Source: Lachnospiraceae bacterium
Lineage (GTDB): Bacteria; Bacillota; Clostridia; Lachnospirales; Lachnospiraceae
Direction: 5' to 3'
Assembly: GCA_017455525.1 (NCBI GenBank)
Contig: JAFTAP010000081.1
Coordinates: 1-64,000 of the forward strand
Length of the DNA: 64,000 bases
In this document: in pieces, positions 55,162 to 62,473 of the stretch
Position numbering within the stretch: position 1 is the first letter of the stretch
Layout: every line of letters starts with the position of its first letter
The notes under the pieces: model-generated
The model's database searches: none
What the model saw: the letters and a program-made list of their open reading frames with translations, nothing else
Told to the model about the DNA's origin: nothing
Translations under genes and position numbers: made by a program

Positions 55162-55742
55162 AGACTGACTCCATCACATTCCATGATGAGATCTACAATT
55201 TCTTGAAGAATCAGATTATGGATGGATTCTACGATTCCGTATTTATGAGATGGTATGTACACCGAGACATCTGATATTCTTCTTGCAGGATTATCATCAC
55301 TAAAACCTGTGAATGAGATAATGCTCATACCCTTCTCCATCGCTACATCGATAGAATTGATTATGTTCTGACTTTTCCCTGAGCTACTGATAGCCACAAG
55401 CAAGTCCCCTTTACCTGCCAAGAAGCTCAAAGGCTTAGAAAAGACATGTTCATATCCATAATCATTTCCCATGCATGTCGTCACAGCATTGTCATACAAA
55501 CTCACTGTGTTCATCCCACCGTTTTTCATGAAATCAGCAGTCATGTGAGAAGCTATTGCTGCACTGCCGCCGTTACCGATGAAGTAAACTTTAGAGCCTG
55601 CTTTCTTCTTTTCGGTGAATATGTCCACAAGGAGTTTAATGCCATCTTCATAATTATATTTAATATCTCCTTTGCTGATTTCTGTCCTCTTCAGAACATC
55701 AATCAATTTTTCTGTATATGCATCCAAATTCTCAATCCTCAT
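55158..55742 (-). CDS. gmhA: Sedoheptulose 7-phosphate isomerase
   Basis: 194 residues, SIS-domain protein. VYFIGNGGSAAIASHMTADFMKNGG and LLVAISSSGKSQNIINSIDVAMEKGMSIISFTGF are the GmhA/SIS phosphosugar-binding motifs, and E near 168 matches the catalytic pattern. It converts sedoheptulose 7-phosphate to D-glycero-D-manno-heptose 7-phosphate, the first step toward ADP-heptose. Its start overlaps the small zinc-ribbon gene. Confidence 0.9.
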   Translation of the reverse strand: MRIENLDAYTEKLIDVLKRTEISKGDIKYNYEDGIKLLVDIFTEKKKAGSKVYFIGNGGSAAIASHMTADFMKNGGMNTVSLYDNAVTTCMGNDYGYEHVFSKPLSFLAGKGDLLVAISSSGKSQNIINSIDVAMEKGMSIISFTGFSDDNPARRISDVSVYIPSHKYGIVESIHNLILQEIVDLIMECDGVSL

Positions 55743-55932
55743 TCAGTTTATTCTCATAACATCTGGGACACATCTCCGGAACATCTGGCTGATCTTTCTT
55801 CCTGTACATGGAACCACAGTTTTCACACTTCTCCATTTCACTACGTTCAAAATGCTCTCCACACGATATGCAAACATATCCATTTGAATCTTCTTCTAAA
55901 GTCATTCTTCCACATTCTGGACATTCATTCAT
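55732..55932 (-). CDS. Small zinc-ribbon protein
   Basis: 66 residues with eight cysteines in four CxxC pairs: CPECG, CISCGEHF, CENCGSMY, CPRCYEN. This suggests two zinc ribbons. Its 3' end overlaps the gmhA start by 11 bases, so it is translationally coupled to the heptose genes. A rubredoxin-like or RNA/DNA-binding role is possible. The function is unknown. Confidence 0.65.
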   Translation of the reverse strand: MNECPECGRMTLEEDSNGYVCISCGEHFERSEMEKCENCGSMYRKKDQPDVPEMCPRCYENKLNED

Positions 55933-55983
55933 GCTATTTACCTCCCCTGGATTTCACAGTTATCCACACGCTCACATTCTACT

Positions 55984-56482
55984 CTACTCATTCTCCAAAA
56001 ACTTCTCCCACAAGCTCTTGCTCCCTGTGTCGCACCCAACATTCTCTCCATTCTCCCCGACACCGTATATAAGACACCCTGTAACTTCGATGTCCATGTC
56101 AGAACCATTTAGCTCACTATACACTTCTGCACTTGCCAGGCAGTGTCCCTTTCTCACATCAAAAAAATGGTGAAGAGAGCTTTTTGCTAAACATATATCA
56201 AATGAATTATCCTCAAAAGTGATGTCTTCTGCAAAACCTCTTCTAAATTGCGAGCCATGTTTTTTTGTTTTGTTCAGAAAAAGTGATATCTGGGTCTATA
56301 CCCCCACTTGTATTGAAATGTCCTTTATAATAATCAAACATAAACCCGTTCCCACACCCCACGTCTAATATCGACTCTCCATACGCCTCCAATATTTTTA
56401 CAATCCAATCTCCTAAGTTGGCATCACATAACCAACTATAATTCTCATATTTCTCTGCCCTTTCTTTAGAAAACAAATTCAT
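55984..56482 (-). pseudogene. SAM methyltransferase remnant, frameshifted at an A7 run
   Basis: ATG 56482 opens NLFSKERAEKYENYSWLCDAN and SILDVGCGNGFMFDYYKGHF (SAM-binding motif). It stops soon after an A7 run (T7 on +, 56260-56266). Deleting one A lets the frame continue as GSQFRRGFAEDITFEDNSFDICLAKSSLHHFFD, the next methyltransferase motif, and on to TAG at 55984-55986 (166 codons). The last 60 residues depart from the family, and CLIYGVGENGE within them recalls a YGAG module start. I read it as a decayed or fused gene. Confidence 0.6.
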
Positions 56483-56681
56483 TTTCTCTCAAATATACCT
56501 CCAATTGTAATTACATGTTTAATAAATGACTGTGCGATAAAATATGTATGTACATGAAAAAATGCAATTATTTACAAACATATCCCACTTTACTATTATG
56601 ACTATGTTTTTTATAATTGAATTACTTTCAGCTTTTCGCCTGTAGTATATTTCCTTTATTGCATCATTTATCGGAACGCAG

Positions 56682-57344
56682 CTAGAACTTCAACTGCCTT
56701 ATCCTCTTCAGGGTTTCCTTGTATGGGCGGTTCTTGCCGAATAGGAGGGTCGTGCCAAGGACGAAACCCTTCACTCCCATGGGGGCGTACTCCTTTATCT
56801 TGTCAGCCCCACAAGCCCCGTCCCAGTAAATGTCAAAACCCATCTGATCCTTCATCTTCAAAAGGTCGAGGTACTTGTCCTTTATGTACGGTAGGAACAT
56901 CTGCCCCGCATTGCCCGGGTTCACTGACATCACGAGAACCTTGCTCACAATGCGGAGCAGCATCTTTACATCCTCTGCGCTGGTTCCTGGATTAATCGCT
57001 ATTCCGGGGGTTACGCCTTCATCTATTATCTTCTGTATAGTAGTTGACGGATGGTATTCCGCCTCAGGGTGGATGTATATCGTGTCACCTTCCTTCAGTT
57101 CCCGTGCGAAGAGCCTTACCGTATTATTAGGGTGCTCTATCATGAGATGCACGTCGAGAGGCTTATCAGTCGCCGAGCGGATGTACTTCATATCGTTAAG
57201 GGACATTGCGAAGTTGGGAACATACCTACCATCCATTATATCTATGTGGAAAGAGTCTATGCCGCCCTCATCGAGCTCTCTAACTTCTCTTTCAAGGTTC
57301 CCGTAATCGGCGCACATCATTGAGGCCATTAGTTCAAAATCCAT
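56682..57344 (-). CDS. rpe: Ribulose-phosphate 3-epimerase
   Basis: 220 residues from ATG 57344 (GGAG 8 bases upstream; TTG 57362 is less likely). MASMMCADYGNLEREVREL, SFHIDIMDGRYVPNFAMS, DVHLMIEHP, IYIHPEAEYH, GIAINPGTSAEDV and VLVMSVNPGNAGQMFLP are the Rpe motifs. The usual GFGGQ is replaced by GNAGQ, which may mark an allied ketose-phosphate epimerase. With transketolase it would feed pentose phosphates into sedoheptulose 7-phosphate for the heptose branch. 199 AT-rich bases without a gene lie between it and the methyltransferase remnant. Confidence 0.87.
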   Translation of the reverse strand: MDFELMASMMCADYGNLEREVRELDEGGIDSFHIDIMDGRYVPNFAMSLNDMKYIRSATDKPLDVHLMIEHPNNTVRLFARELKEGDTIYIHPEAEYHPSTTIQKIIDEGVTPGIAINPGTSAEDVKMLLRIVSKVLVMSVNPGNAGQMFLPYIKDKYLDLLKMKDQMGFDIYWDGACGADKIKEYAPMGVKGFVLGTTLLFGKNRPYKETLKRIRQLKF

Positions 57345-57358
57345 TATCCCTTCTCCTC

Positions 57359-58714
57359 TCAACTTGCCTCCTCTATTATCTCCGCATTCTGTATCATTAT
57401 CGGCTTGCCCGTCTTCTTGTAAAGCTCCACCACCGAGCTGCCGTCGCCGTAGTATGCGTCGCTCAGCACTATCGCCCTGTCAAGCTCTGCACTGTCGTCG
57501 TATATGCCCCATCCCTCAGATCTATATCTCTCGACTATCGCCGAGTACCTCTCCCAGAGGTGCGGCCTCATGGACGTGATCGTCGCCTGTATCAGCGGGT
57601 GCGGTCTCCAGAGCAGTGCCACGTCGTCCTTATTCTCCCTGAATATCCGCAGCACGTCCTCTATCTTATCGAGCATCTTCCCGTCGTTGTCCAGGAGTGC
57701 CTGCACCCCCGTGTTGTAGAATATGATTTTCTTCATGCTGTCATCAGGCTTGCGGATTATTTTCTCCCAGACTTCCGGGACTTCCACGTCTTCCTTCTTA
57801 GTGCCGGCTACCTTGTCGAACTTCGGTGAGCCCTCGCCGGATATCTTCTTCTCCCAGTAGCCCCTGGTCTGCTCGCCTGCATAGTCAGTCATGACCTTAA
57901 CGTAGACCTTTCGCATATTCTCCGACTGGACTATGACCTTATCCGCATTTATGACCGCAGCCACAGTTATGAAATGGCTGATTTCCTCTATGCTCTCCTC
58001 ATTGTCGGGATCAGGGTCTGCCAGAACGAAATACGGTATGTATATAAGCTCATCAGTATAGTTCTTCAGATTCTTTGAATAAAAGAACGGGTGAACACTG
58101 GTGACGAAATTACCCTCGTCGTAAGGATTGTGTATATATATCCTGTCGGGATGCCTACCCTCAAAGTCATATAGACTGTAATGTGTGACAGGAACGTATT
58201 CCGGATACTCCGCTCCCTCATAATGCTCTTCCCTGACACTACCATCGGGATTCCTGTCAAAGTAAGGTATCGGGATGACGTATGCATCACAGTCAGGATC
58301 TGCCTCCGCCTTCTTCCACACAGACTCCAGGCTGTCCCACATGGATGCCTTGTATGGGAGAAATACAGTCTCTAATGTCTCATGGATGTCTCCTGCTATG
58401 CTGCCCCTTATTGCATTGAGGAACTTGAGCAGCAGCTTCGATGTCTTGTCTGCATTTGCAGAGCCTTCGTTTATCGCCTGTGATATCTCATAGAGCCTCT
58501 CGCAGTATGCCTCAAGAATCCCAACGGTCTTTGTTCCCTCACCCTCGCTTGCCTCGATGGTCTCTCCCATCGTGACCGCACATTCCTGGCACTGACTTAG
58601 CAAGCCTAATACTGTGTCGGTATTTTTATTCCTAAGCCCATTACCTATCTCCTCATGTGCCTCTTCCAGAGTCGCTGCTAGCTCAAGGAGCATTATTTTA
58701 TAATGTCTTCTCAT
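57359..58714 (-). CDS. CDP-glycerol/ribitol glycerophosphotransferase-like protein (TagF-like)
   Basis: 451 residues. A helical N-terminus (about 1-110) precedes a GT-B-type region: IPIPYFDRNPDGS, RIYIHNPYDEGNFVTSVHPFFYSKNL, LIYIPYFVLADP, then IIFYNTGVQALL, DVALLWRPHPL, GWGIYDDSAELDRAIVLSDAYYGDGSSVVELYKKTGKPIMI. The D-A-Y-Y-G-D-G-S-S and W-R-P-H-P motifs match CDP-polyol polymerases. It would use a CDP-polyol, consistent with the TarI/TarJ-like pair at the far end of the operon. No signal peptide. Confidence 0.78.
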   Translation of the reverse strand: MRRHYKIMLLELAATLEEAHEEIGNGLRNKNTDTVLGLLSQCQECAVTMGETIEASEGEGTKTVGILEAYCERLYEISQAINEGSANADKTSKLLLKFLNAIRGSIAGDIHETLETVFLPYKASMWDSLESVWKKAEADPDCDAYVIPIPYFDRNPDGSVREEHYEGAEYPEYVPVTHYSLYDFEGRHPDRIYIHNPYDEGNFVTSVHPFFYSKNLKNYTDELIYIPYFVLADPDPDNEESIEEISHFITVAAVINADKVIVQSENMRKVYVKVMTDYAGEQTRGYWEKKISGEGSPKFDKVAGTKKEDVEVPEVWEKIIRKPDDSMKKIIFYNTGVQALLDNDGKMLDKIEDVLRIFRENKDDVALLWRPHPLIQATITSMRPHLWERYSAIVERYRSEGWGIYDDSAELDRAIVLSDAYYGDGSSVVELYKKTGKPIMIQNAEIIEEAS

Positions 58715-58739
58715 TTTGAAATATACAGATAAAAATCAC

Positions 58740-59930
58740 CTATGCCACATCCGTCAGCCTGCGTAGGTGCGAGTTTTGGATTGCCATCTCGACCTCAGAA
58801 CGGCTCATGCCAGCCTTAAGCACGGCGTCGCTCGTATACATCTCCTGTATTATTATTTTTTCAAGCTCGGAGCATATCGTGTTACCTTTAGATTTTGCTT
58901 CAGTAAAGTCATTCTTCATCTGCACCCAGTCTCTGCTCTCAAATTTCTTCTCACCATTCTCAAACTCTGTCTTTAGAATCCTGGCATCACCTAATAGTGT
59001 CTCCCATGCGTTGTGAATCACGGAAAGATTTTGCTTCATTTCTTCCGATTTCTCACTGAGATCCTTATATGCCTCTGCCTGCTCCTGAAGAACCGCCACC
59101 GTGCTGTTAAGATCTCCGACCACCTTCCATGTCTCTGTTATCTTCGAATTAAGTGTCTTAAGCTTTATGGAGTCGAGCGCAAGGCAAGCTGACGAAAGTG
59201 CTATCACAGGCCCCGTAAGGAGCCATGAAAAGAGTCCCATCGGAAATGCTAGTACCGTCACAGCCATACCTATGCCGAAGAACACAGTGTCCCCCATACC
59301 AGCCTCTATCATCTCCTCTGTAAGGCTCCTGATCTCTTTCTTCACCTCATCAATCAAGCTCTTGAGCCTCTTCACCTCATTCTCGTCCACACCCTTATCC
59401 TTTGTCATAAGCTCGGATATTTCGCCTAGAGCCTGTGCCTGCTCTGTTATCTTATCAACATATTTATTGAGAGAATCTTCCATATCAACAGTCCTCTTAA
59501 GCACATTCTCTATGACCGGCTCTAGTGTATCAATGAAGCCCTTAGCTGCGTTCCTCGCATTCTCATTGCCGGGATCACCTATAAGGATGTCCGCTTCCTT
59601 TATTATCCCGCTGAAGCTGTCGATTATTTCCCCCATCTTGCTCTTCATAATGGATGGATAGGAGCAGAGATTCACATACACCGTATCCTTGAATATGTTT
59701 GCAGAAGCCTTTGCCGTAACAAGCTTTTTCTCATAATCAGCATAGTGCTGTGGCTTCACAGCAAAATCCGGTAGATTTCTCGCGGTCACTGATAGCATAA
59801 ACTCACTGATTTCCTCAACGCTTTTCAGATAGTTCTCATCCGCTTCCCCTACGGTGCGTGTTACCGAGGGACTTGCCACAACCCCCCAGTCGCTGTCTAT
59901 GAAGTTCCTCATGAATGTCATTTCTCCCAT
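58740..59930 (-). CDS. HBL/XaxA-like alpha-helical pore-forming-type protein
   Basis: 396 residues from ATG 59930, which has AAAGGAG 7 bases upstream; the frame extends upstream to 60074 without support. Long amphipathic helices surround one hydrophobic hairpin, TVFFGIGMAVTVLAFPMGLFSWLLTGPVIALSSACLAL (about residues 228-265). The SVIHNAWETLLGDARIL segment near 320 recalls HBL/NHE and xenorhabdolysin A-type toxins of the ClyA superfamily. No signal peptide is visible. It is the first structural gene after loaP. A role as a toxin, or as a membrane-remodelling partner of glycan export, is inferred from fold only. Confidence 0.6.
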   Translation of the reverse strand: MGEMTFMRNFIDSDWGVVASPSVTRTVGEADENYLKSVEEISEFMLSVTARNLPDFAVKPQHYADYEKKLVTAKASANIFKDTVYVNLCSYPSIMKSKMGEIIDSFSGIIKEADILIGDPGNENARNAAKGFIDTLEPVIENVLKRTVDMEDSLNKYVDKITEQAQALGEISELMTKDKGVDENEVKRLKSLIDEVKKEIRSLTEEMIEAGMGDTVFFGIGMAVTVLAFPMGLFSWLLTGPVIALSSACLALDSIKLKTLNSKITETWKVVGDLNSTVAVLQEQAEAYKDLSEKSEEMKQNLSVIHNAWETLLGDARILKTEFENGEKKFESRDWVQMKNDFTEAKSKGNTICSELEKIIIQEMYTSDAVLKAGMSRSEVEMAIQNSHLRRLTDVA

Positions 59931-60245
59931 TTGTCCGCTCCTTTCTTTTACGGTGCCGAAAAAGGGCATCTGCATGCCTTCCCTTAACCGAACCACGGTA
60001 TACGCTGCTTCTTTTCTATGGAAATAAACTCCTGGAATTGACCCTCTTCTTTTTTGCTCTTGTTTACTCTGCACCGTTATGACATAGCTTCGCCGGAATG
60101 ACCCACTCGGTCACCCTGGTAAAAAAGCTATGTCCGCCGCAACCCATACTGCGTTTAAGAACGTCACATATGTTCCGCGGTTTCTTGAAAGTCTAGATTA
60201 TATCTTCTGACAGCCTGCTGCCGTCCATGCTTTTGCTGGCTGTTG
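59931..60245 (-). promoter_or_regulatory. Operon leader between loaP and first structural gene
   Basis: 315 bases without a supported gene. They contain two strong RNA structures, listed separately, and the ribosome site of the toxin-like gene. No U-tract follows either hairpin in the operon direction, so neither looks like an intrinsic terminator. LoaP proteins of Bacilli bind a specific leader hairpin to load on RNA polymerase, and this leader is the natural place for such a site. Confidence 0.55.
60081..60134 (-). promoter_or_regulatory. Leader RNA stem-loop with perfect 10-bp basal stem (candidate LoaP site)
   Basis: GACATAGCTT (complement of 60125-60134) pairs perfectly with AAGCTATGTC (complement of 60081-60090). 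Between them, TGACC-GAGTG-GGTCA can form an inner hairpin. No poly-U follows. It is placed in the leader just after loaP and before the operon's first gene. Confidence 0.55.
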
Positions 60246-60249
60246 TCAG
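60207..60249 (-). promoter_or_regulatory. RNA hairpin at the end of loaP
   Basis: CTGACA-(ACA)-GCC at the loaP stop pairs with GGCTGTCAG 35 bases later, with a 3-base bulge and inner GC pairs. It overlaps the loaP stop codon (60246-60248). It could be a second LoaP-responsive or processing hairpin. No U-run follows. Confidence 0.45.
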
Positions 60250-60749
60250 ATTTTTTTCACGATCCCGACGCCAAGCCTTACATCCATGTCCCGCCCGAAG
60301 AGCCTGATGGTTATCAGGGCTTCCCTGTTGTGCCTGTATAGTTTCCTGATCCTGCCCGCAAGACCTTTCATCGGCCCGGTCTCGATCACTATCTCATCAC
60401 CGTCCATAAAGCCCTCGGAATACTTCACAACATGCTCCTCGCCTCCCAGACGCATCAGGAACTCCTCCTCTTCCGGCTGTATCGGAACGATATCACCATC
60501 CACAGTCATGAGCTTCAAAGTTCTGAACCTGCCATGGAGCGACAGATTGAACTCCTCTGCCCTCTCCGTCACGACGAAGAGGTATCCGGGAAACAGGTTC
60601 TTCCTCTCAGGCTTCCATACGCCTCCAAGCTTGAACATCTTCTCGTTCTCCATGATGAAGACATCCTCGTCCGGCTCCGCTACGTCCTTCCTGATATCTG
60701 CTACTGCCTTCCTCTCCTTCCCCTTCAGGGTCTGTATCACATACCACAT
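60246..60749 (-). CDS. loaP: LoaP/UpxY-type NusG paralogue (processive antiterminator)
   Basis: 167 residues. MWYVIQTLKGKERKAVADI opens the NGN domain; KNLFPGYLFVVTE and LHGRFRTLKLMTVDGDIVPI continue it. The KOW domain reads DGDEIVIETGPMKGLAGRIRKLYRHNREALITIRLFGRDMDVRLGVGIVKKI. Specialised NusG proteins of this length placed at the head of long operons in Clostridia and Bacilli are LoaP. They ride with RNA polymerase and suppress termination over tens of kb. It is the first gene of the glycan operon and lies only about 60 bases from an invertible promoter. Its ribosome site is weak. Confidence 0.88.
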   Translation of the reverse strand: MWYVIQTLKGKERKAVADIRKDVAEPDEDVFIMENEKMFKLGGVWKPERKNLFPGYLFVVTERAEEFNLSLHGRFRTLKLMTVDGDIVPIQPEEEEFLMRLGGEEHVVKYSEGFMDGDEIVIETGPMKGLAGRIRKLYRHNREALITIRLFGRDMDVRLGVGIVKKI

Positions 60750-60808
60750 CCGTCATCACATCCTGCCGCTAGTCTCTGCCCTGATCCCTGCGCCGTACCG
60801 CTTGGATT

Positions 60809-60831
60809 TTCGCAAAGTGCTGACTTTGCGA
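60809..60831 (+). repeat. Left inverted recombination site
   Basis: 23 bp identical, in inverted orientation, to 62335-62357. Internally it has dyad arms CGCAAAGT and ACTTTGCG around an asymmetric GCTG core, the form of a tyrosine-recombinase crossover site. Flanking GGAT/ATCC extends the hairpin potential in the loaP leader. Confidence 0.85.
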
Positions 60832-60858
60832 ATATCCACGGCCAAGCAACCATCACTT

Positions 60859-60887
60859 ATTTTAACCTACTTACAAATGCTTTGCAA
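60859..60887 (-). promoter_or_regulatory. Sigma-70-type promoter inside invertible segment, reading toward loaP
   Basis: On the minus strand TTGCAA (-35, 60882-60887) is followed after exactly 17 bases by TAAAAT (-10, 60859-60864). Transcription would start near 60852, cross the left repeat and enter loaP about 100 bases later. No other promoter of comparable quality is seen between the right-hand terminator and loaP. Confidence 0.65.
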
Positions 60888-61144
60888 GTAATGATATACG
60901 TCAACGACGCCTGAATCAACAGCCTGACTAAAGGACATATATCACAAGTTTTCGCCGGCAAGCAGCCCGCTCATACTACAGCGTATCTATTATATCGGCG
61001 TATGATTCCGATTTCTTTAGTGTTACAAGCAAATTTATTACAAAAAAGTTCCAGGCCGTATGGGAAATAGCCCTGACGAGGATAGTTTCAAGGGCTATAA
61101 GCCGTCAAAAAATGCGTCAGCAAACAACAGAAAGGAGGAATGCT

Positions 61145-62263
61145 ATGTCAAGAAAGGGAGAGAACATCTATCGGAGGAAGGATGGCCGCTGGGAGGCAAG
61201 GTATATTGTGGGGCACGCTGGGAACGGAAAGACCATGTTCAGGTCTGTTTATGCCCCGACTTACACAGAAGCCAGGGAAAAGAGGAAAGAAGCCCTTCGG
61301 GAGTACGAGGATGCAAAGGAAGAGACCGCAGCGAAGACCGGGACCGTGGCTGCCATAGGGGAAGCCTGGCTGGCGGATGAGTCCTACAAATGGAAGGAAT
61401 CCACAAGATGCCGCTATCGTGAGAAATTCGGACTCTATATCATCCCGGAGTACGGGGAACGCAGCCTGGCGGGCATCACCACTGAGGAGGCAGAGAGCTA
61501 TATCGTAAAGCTCCAGAGCGAGGGCCTGCCCGGCAGGAAACCTGTCGGAACAAGTACGGCAAGCCTCGTGCTGACCGTGATCAAGGACATCGTGAAATAT
61601 GCCCGCAAGCACGGATTTCAGACAGGACTTGTGCCGGAATGCATAAGCGTAAAGCGTGACAGAAGCGAGATCACCGTATTCTCAGAGCAGGAAGAGCGCC
61701 GATTGGTGCAAATCCTAAAGACAGATACGGACGAGACCGGTGCCGGTGTGCTGACCTGCCTGTTCACAGGGATCAGGATCGGCGAGCTGTGTGCCTTAAA
61801 CTGCGACGACATCGACCTGGAGCAGTGCGTACTCCATGTGAGACGGACTATGCAGAGGCTGCCCGTTGAGAACGGTGCCACAAAGACTGCGGTGCGGATA
61901 GATACGCCAAAGTCGGACTACTCTGTCAGGGACATTCCCTTTAATAAAGGGCTGGCTGACATCATCCGTCCATTCCATAAGCCCGGGACATTCCTGCTGA
62001 CAGGGGATAAGGCGAGATTCGTGGAGCCGCGGACCATGGAGGTCCGCTTTGCGAGGCTCCTCGATGAGTGCGGGATCGGGCAGGTCAACTTCCATGTGAC
62101 GAGGCACACCTATGCGACACGCTGCATCGAGCGCGGAATGGATGCCAAGACGCTGTCAGAGCTTCTGGGACACGCCAGCGTGTCCACCACGCTGGACAGA
62201 TATGTCCATCTGTCAATGAGGCATAAGGCAGAAAGTGTGCGACTTATCGAGGATCTGTTGTGA
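61145..62263 (+). CDS. Tyrosine recombinase (Tn916-type integrase fold)
   Basis: 372 residues from ATG 61145, which has AAAGGAGG 6 bases upstream. The N-terminal arm-binding region contains YRRKDGRWEARYIVGHAG. A SAM-like core-binding domain follows, then the catalytic domain: TGIRIGELCALNCDDI (Arg I), TPKSDYSVRDIPF (Lys), HVTRHTYATRC (His-x-x-Arg), LGHASVSTTLDRYVHL (His and Tyr nucleophile). All catalytic residues are present, so it should be active. It is enclosed by perfect 23-bp inverted repeats and points away from loaP. It is most likely the inverting enzyme of this segment, not an element integrase. Confidence 0.9.
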   Translation: MSRKGENIYRRKDGRWEARYIVGHAGNGKTMFRSVYAPTYTEAREKRKEALREYEDAKEETAAKTGTVAAIGEAWLADESYKWKESTRCRYREKFGLYIIPEYGERSLAGITTEEAESYIVKLQSEGLPGRKPVGTSTASLVLTVIKDIVKYARKHGFQTGLVPECISVKRDRSEITVFSEQEERRLVQILKTDTDETGAGVLTCLFTGIRIGELCALNCDDIDLEQCVLHVRRTMQRLPVENGATKTAVRIDTPKSDYSVRDIPFNKGLADIIRPFHKPGTFLLTGDKARFVEPRTMEVRFARLLDECGIGQVNFHVTRHTYATRCIERGMDAKTLSELLGHASVSTTLDRYVHLSMRHKAESVRLIEDLL

Positions 62264-62334
62264 ATTTTTTAGCCGTCACAAAAAATGGTCAGCTTTCAGA
62301 GAGCCTTGTGATAATGGGTGACTTTAATACGACA

Positions 62335-62357
62335 TCGCAAAGTCAGCACTTTGCGAA
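62335..62357 (-). repeat. Right inverted recombination site
   Basis: Exact reverse complement of 60809-60831 over 23 bp, with the core reading CAGC instead of GCTG. It starts 71 bases after the recombinase stop. The inverted orientation predicts inversion rather than excision. Confidence 0.85.
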
Positions 62358-62425
62358 TTTTTATTTCGAGGTCGCTTATCCGTAAGTCCGCATAAATAGC
62401 GGCTTTACACTAATATAATGTCATT

Positions 62426-62462
62426 CAGGGCGTTGCCTTTATGCAGTGCCCTGTTTCATTTT
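62426..62462 (+). terminator. Intrinsic terminator reading rightward
   Basis: CAGGGCGTTGC-CTTTAT-GCAGTGCCCTG forms an 11-bp stem with two G-T wobbles. TTTCATTTT follows. It would stop transcripts leaving the recombinase segment to the right, including those from the loaP promoter in its inverted position. Confidence 0.65.
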
Positions 62463-62473
62463 ACCCTGTGATT

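Larger units (their letters stand above)
60750..61144. other. Intergenic region between loaP and the recombinase gene
   Basis: 395 bases with no coding frame I support. From left to right: the loaP 5' leader, the left inverted repeat, the leftward promoter, and about 250 bases before the recombinase ribosome site (AAAGGAGG at about 61131-61138). No clear promoter for the recombinase is seen; TTACAA...GATATA on the + strand near 60871-60898 is a weak candidate. Confidence 0.6.
60809..62357. mobile_element. Self-contained invertible segment carrying recombinase and loaP promoter
   Basis: The segment of about 1.55 kb is bounded by perfect 23-bp inverted repeats. It holds one gene, the tyrosine recombinase, and a promoter at its left edge that leaves the segment toward loaP. 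Inversion would turn this promoter toward the right, where a terminator (62426-62462) lies within 70 bases. Known analogues are the invertible capsule promoters of Bacteroides. A Clostridium-type version with loaP is inferred here. Confidence 0.7.

Noticed and set aside
59931..60074. 48-residue N-terminal extension of the toxin-like protein
   Set aside because: ATG 59930 has a strong AAAGGAG site; the extension has none and is composed of leader sequence.
60809..60831. Left repeat as an ordinary terminator ahead of loaP
   Set aside because: It can form a hairpin, but no U-tract follows in the loaP direction, and the exact inverted copy beyond the recombinase points to a recombination site.
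60286..60914. Forward open frames of 160-201 codons opposite loaP
   Set aside because: Shadows of loaP and its leader; the minus frame has NGN and KOW motifs.
61145..62263. Recombinase as the integrase of an ICE or phage with attL/attR
   Set aside because: The flanking repeats are inverted, enclose only this gene, and no direct repeats or excisionase were seen. Inversion explains the layout better.
62258..62281. Terminator right after the recombinase stop (TTGTGA...TCACAA)
   Set aside because: Stem of only 6 bp and followed by A-rich sequence, not T-rich; not convincing.
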